From Candidatus Moraniibacteriota bacterium (GTDB lineage: Bacteria > Patescibacteriota > Minisyncoccia > Moranbacterales > GCA-2747515): a DNA stretch of 8,171 bases. The stretch spans positions 14,324 to 22,494 of the forward strand of contig JALVPE010000096.1 in NCBI GenBank assembly GCA_027031945.1, read 5' to 3'. Positions 6,482 through 8,171 of this stretch are shown one piece after another. Numbering within the stretch: the stretch's first letter is position 1; each line of letters starts with the position of its first letter. The translations under genes were made by a program, and so were the position numbers. The notes under the pieces are model-generated. The model had not been told where the DNA came from. It was given only the letters and a program-made list of their open reading frames with translations, and ran no database searches.

Positions 6482-7663
6482 ATGTTATACTCACTTAATA
6501 AGCATAACTTACGACCATACTACATTTTACATATTATGTCAAACGAAAAAATATCAGAAAACATACTTTTTGTAACACGACCTCTCTCACCTCCTTGGGA
6601 TGAAGCGAGTAAGAACTTTGCTTATGATTTAGCGTGCAATGTCAGTGGTCACAATATTACAATTTTAGTCGATAAATACATTCCTAATGCACCACAACAT
6701 ATCACGCAAAAGAAAATTTATTCAGATAATCATTTTTCACTTACCCAGAAAGTCCGCTCTTTTTTATTTCAAATGCAATACAAAAAAAAATTTACCACTA
6801 TTCACTATATGTTTACCCCTGCCCGACTCAATAGTATTGCAATCAACATGTTTATAAAAAATGCACAAACAACTGCAATTCAAACTGTTGCAACACTTCG
6901 TCAAGATCTTTATTCTGACAATGAAATTAAAAAATTTATGTTTGGCGATACAATCATAACATATTCAAAATGGGCACAAAAAAAATTACAGAATTTAGGA
7001 TTTGATAATATTCACCAAATCTACCCTGGGCTCAATCTATCCAAATTCACACCAGGAGACAAAGACACAAAATTAATGCAAAAATGGAATATAAGCAAAA
7101 ACGATTTTGTAGTAACATATCCAGGTGAATTTGTACGGCTTGGCGCAACAGATTTAATTGTAGATACATTTTTAAAATTATGGGACAATCCCAGTAATCA
7201 CAACATTAAATACCTATGCGCTTGTCGCATAAAAAATGATGCTGATGCAAAGAAAAAACAGGAGGTTGTAAAAAGAATTAAAAATGCCGGACATATTGAC
7301 AAAATTATATTTACTGATACGTTTGGCGATATGAATGCAATTTATAATTTATCAGATATCGTTATATTCCCCGTTACAAATATGAAGGGTAAATTTGATG
7401 TACCACTCGCAATGATAGAGCCCTACGCATGCAAAAAACCGGTCATTGCATCAGATTTAGAATTATTCCAAGAGTTCTCAAATGAAAACATAAATGTAAT
7501 AGTCAAAAGAAATAACACAGAAGAATTAAAAAATGCAATACTAGATTTACAAAAAAAGCCCAAAAAAAGAATAGAATTAGGTGAAAACGCATACAAATTC
7601 GCACACGAAACATTTGACATCAAAAAAACCGCCCAAAAATACCAAGATATTTATAGTATGTAG
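6482..7663 (+). CDS. GT4-type glycosyltransferase with altered EX7E motif
   Basis: This is a 393-residue GT-B fold protein of the GT4/glycosyltransferase group 1 type, expected in the cytoplasm at the membrane. The N-terminal domain begins with ILFVTRPLSPPWDE (about 28-41), which resembles the acceptor loop of the family. The linker carries YPGLNLSKFTP. In the donor domain, PGEFVRLGATD (214-224) replaces the usual G-R-x-x-x-x-K phosphate-binding segment and keeps R219 but no Lys. The EX7E motif keeps its second Glu (E313 in IEPYACKKPVIASD), but F305 stands where the first Glu should be (KFDVPLAMIE). The rest of the fold is intact, so this is probably a divergent active subfamily rather than a decayed copy. 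An ATG at 6536 would drop 18 atypical residues and is an equally likely start; neither has a Shine-Dalgarno. The stop codon lies inside a REP-like palindrome just upstream of the transposase gene. Confidence 0.88.
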   Translation: MLYSLNKHNLRPYYILHIMSNEKISENILFVTRPLSPPWDEASKNFAYDLACNVSGHNITILVDKYIPNAPQHITQKKIYSDNHFSLTQKVRSFLFQMQYKKKFTTIHYMFTPARLNSIAINMFIKNAQTTAIQTVATLRQDLYSDNEIKKFMFGDTIITYSKWAQKKLQNLGFDNIHQIYPGLNLSKFTPGDKDTKLMQKWNISKNDFVVTYPGEFVRLGATDLIVDTFLKLWDNPSNHNIKYLCACRIKNDADAKKKQEVVKRIKNAGHIDKIIFTDTFGDMNAIYNLSDIVIFPVTNMKGKFDVPLAMIEPYACKKPVIASDLELFQEFSNENINVIVKRNNTEELKNAILDLQKKPKKRIELGENAYKFAHETFDIKKTAQKYQDIYSM

Positions 7664-7687
7664 GGAACGGTCATGACCGTCCCCTAC
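7660..7687. repeat. REP-like palindrome (copy 2), over the GT4 stop codon
   Basis: The arms GTAGGGAACGGTC and GACCGTCCCCTAC flank a central AT with a single mismatched pair. The TAG stop of the GT4 gene (7661-7663) is part of the leading GTAG. The palindrome ends 9 bases before the transposase ATG, the usual place for a REP-type site next to its transposase. It differs from the copy inside the transposase at 3 of 28 bases, and one of the changed pairs (positions 5 and 24) is compensated. Confidence 0.88.
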
Positions 7688-7696
7688 CACAAAATT

Positions 7697-8171
7697 ATGA
7701 AATACCGCAAACAAAACAGATTATCAAATTATGATTATTCTCAAAACGGTATGTTTTTTATCACAATTTGCACACAAAACAAAAAATGTTATTTTGGTGA
7801 AATTGCAAATGATAAAATGATATTAAATGATTTTGGTGAAATTGCAGATAAACTGTGGCGAGAAATCCCAAATCACAATAAAAATGTCAAATTAGACGAA
7901 TTTATAATTATGCCAAATCACATCCACGGAATTATCGAAATAATAAATGTAGTGGACGGTCATGACCGTCCACTACATTCAAGATCAGCACAAACAATTC
8001 CTCTTGTAATTGGTGGCTACAAATCTGCTGTAACAAAAACACTAAATCAACAATCCCCACAAAACACCTTCAAATGGCAACGCTCATTCTATGACCACGT
8101 AATCCGAAAAAATGAATCATTGAATAAAATACGAGAATATATTATGATTAATCCACAAGAGTGGAATAAAG
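7697..8171 (+). CDS. REP-associated tyrosine transposase (Y1_Tnp/HUH family), 3' end cut by window
   Basis: At least 158 residues of a RAYT, a single-domain Y1 HUH nuclease related to IS200/IS605 TnpA. Such enzymes nick single-stranded hairpin DNA, typically REP palindromes with a GTAG-like foot. The family order is clear: RLSNYDYSQNGMFFITICTQNK (split here as RLSNYDYSQNG, 8-18, and MFFITICTQNK, 19-29), FGEIANDKMILN (33-44), the HUH motif H75-I-H77 in MPNHIHGI, GGYKSAVTK (106-114), WQRSFYDHVIR (127-137), and Y148 in REYIMINPQEW, the probable catalytic tyrosine. Full-length relatives are only slightly longer, so little is missing. I chose the ATG at 7697 because family similarity starts there; an in-frame ATG at 7673, inside the upstream palindrome, would add eight residues. 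No Shine-Dalgarno is visible. A perfect palindrome is coded in frame at residues 84-94, between the HUH motif and the next helix. Catalytic residues are intact, so it may be active. Confidence 0.92.
   Translation, partial: MKYRKQNRLSNYDYSQNGMFFITICTQNKKCYFGEIANDKMILNDFGEIADKLWREIPNHNKNVKLDEFIIMPNHIHGIIEIINVVDGHDRPLHSRSAQTIPLVIGGYKSAVTKTLNQQSPQNTFKWQRSFYDHVIRKNESLNKIREYIMINPQEWNK
7791..7846 (+). repeat. 17-bp direct repeat inside the transposase gene
   Basis: ATTTTGGTGAAATTGCA occurs at 7791-7807 and again at 7830-7846. The period is 39 bases, or 13 codons, so both copies read FGEIA in the same frame. The spacing keeps the family's normal layout, so this may be codon coincidence or gene conversion rather than an inserted repeat. 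Confidence 0.7.
7946..7979. repeat. REP-like palindrome (copy 3), perfect, inside the transposase gene
   Basis: A perfect 34-bp palindrome whose arms are AATGTAGTGGACGGTC and GACCGTCCACTACATT around a central AT. The 28-bp core at 7949-7976 starts GTAG and ends CTAC like the other two copies. It is translated in frame as NVVDGHDRPLH, directly after the HUH strand of the transposase. The complete lack of mismatches over 34 bases suggests recent insertion or continuing selection. Confidence 0.93.

Noticed and set aside
7660..7687. Palindrome copy 2 as the transcription terminator of the GT4 gene
   Set aside because: The stem is followed by CACAAAATT rather than a T run, and the sequence matches two other copies that lie inside genes.
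7673..7696. Longer transposase start at the ATG in the centre of the palindrome
   Set aside because: The eight extra residues do not resemble the family, which begins close to the ATG at 7697. It is kept only as an alternative.
1..8171. Alternative genetic code with TGA read as Gly or Trp
   Set aside because: No long frame contains an in-frame TGA, Gly and Trp use their normal codons, and the 72-residue gene ends on TGA just before its terminator.

Overview
The window is AT-rich (roughly one third G+C by eye). It has short intergenic gaps, small standalone genes and a cluster of envelope-glycan glycosyltransferases. The protein styles (a GT2 with two C-terminal membrane helices, GT4 enzymes, a large polytopic GT-C-like protein and a REP-associated tyrosine transposase) resemble Patescibacteria/CPR genomes. 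That placement is inference, since no rRNA, tRNA or marker gene is present. The long frames carry no in-frame TGA and one small gene ends on TGA, so the standard bacterial code fits.

Layout. 68-2240 (+): a GT2 polyprenyl-phosphate-type glycosyltransferase followed at once by a GT4 glycosyltransferase. An 18-bp tandem duplication spans the first stop codon and runs up to the second start codon. 2246-2277: a hairpin with A and T tracts on its two sides, which can terminate transcription from both directions. 2292-3316 (-): a two-gene operon of unrecognised proteins, one cysteine-rich and soluble, the other membrane-anchored and helical. 3416-5416 (+): a polytopic GT-C-like membrane protein. 5427-5508: a REP-like double hairpin. 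5539-5889 (+): a small membrane-anchored extracytoplasmic protein. 6045-6263 (-): a small basic membrane protein with its own terminator. 6482-7663 (+): a second GT4 with altered catalytic motifs. 7697 to the window end (+): a nearly complete Y1/HUH REP-associated transposase (RAYT).

How it fits together. The GT2, the two GT4s and the GT-C-like protein could form a pathway that builds a lipid-linked or surface glycan: cytoplasmic sugar addition, then lipid-linked sugar transfer outside. The small anchored protein is a possible partner of the GT-C protein. The - strand genes look unrelated to this pathway and have strong AGGGAG ribosome binding sites, which the + strand genes lack.

Most notable signal. 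Three 28-bp palindromes that begin GTAG and end CTAC share the centre CAT/ATG and show compensatory base-pair changes. One overlaps the stop codon of the second GT4, just before the transposase. One lies perfectly palindromic and in frame inside the transposase gene. One lies in frame inside the GT-C-like gene. They look like REP-type substrates of this transposase that have been tolerated as protein-coding sequence. A second, unrelated REP-like family forms the doublet at 5427-5508.

No gap exceeds 300 bases. The largest (6264-6481) holds two short hairpins and no clear promoter. I see nothing convincing at 1-67 or 5890-5994.
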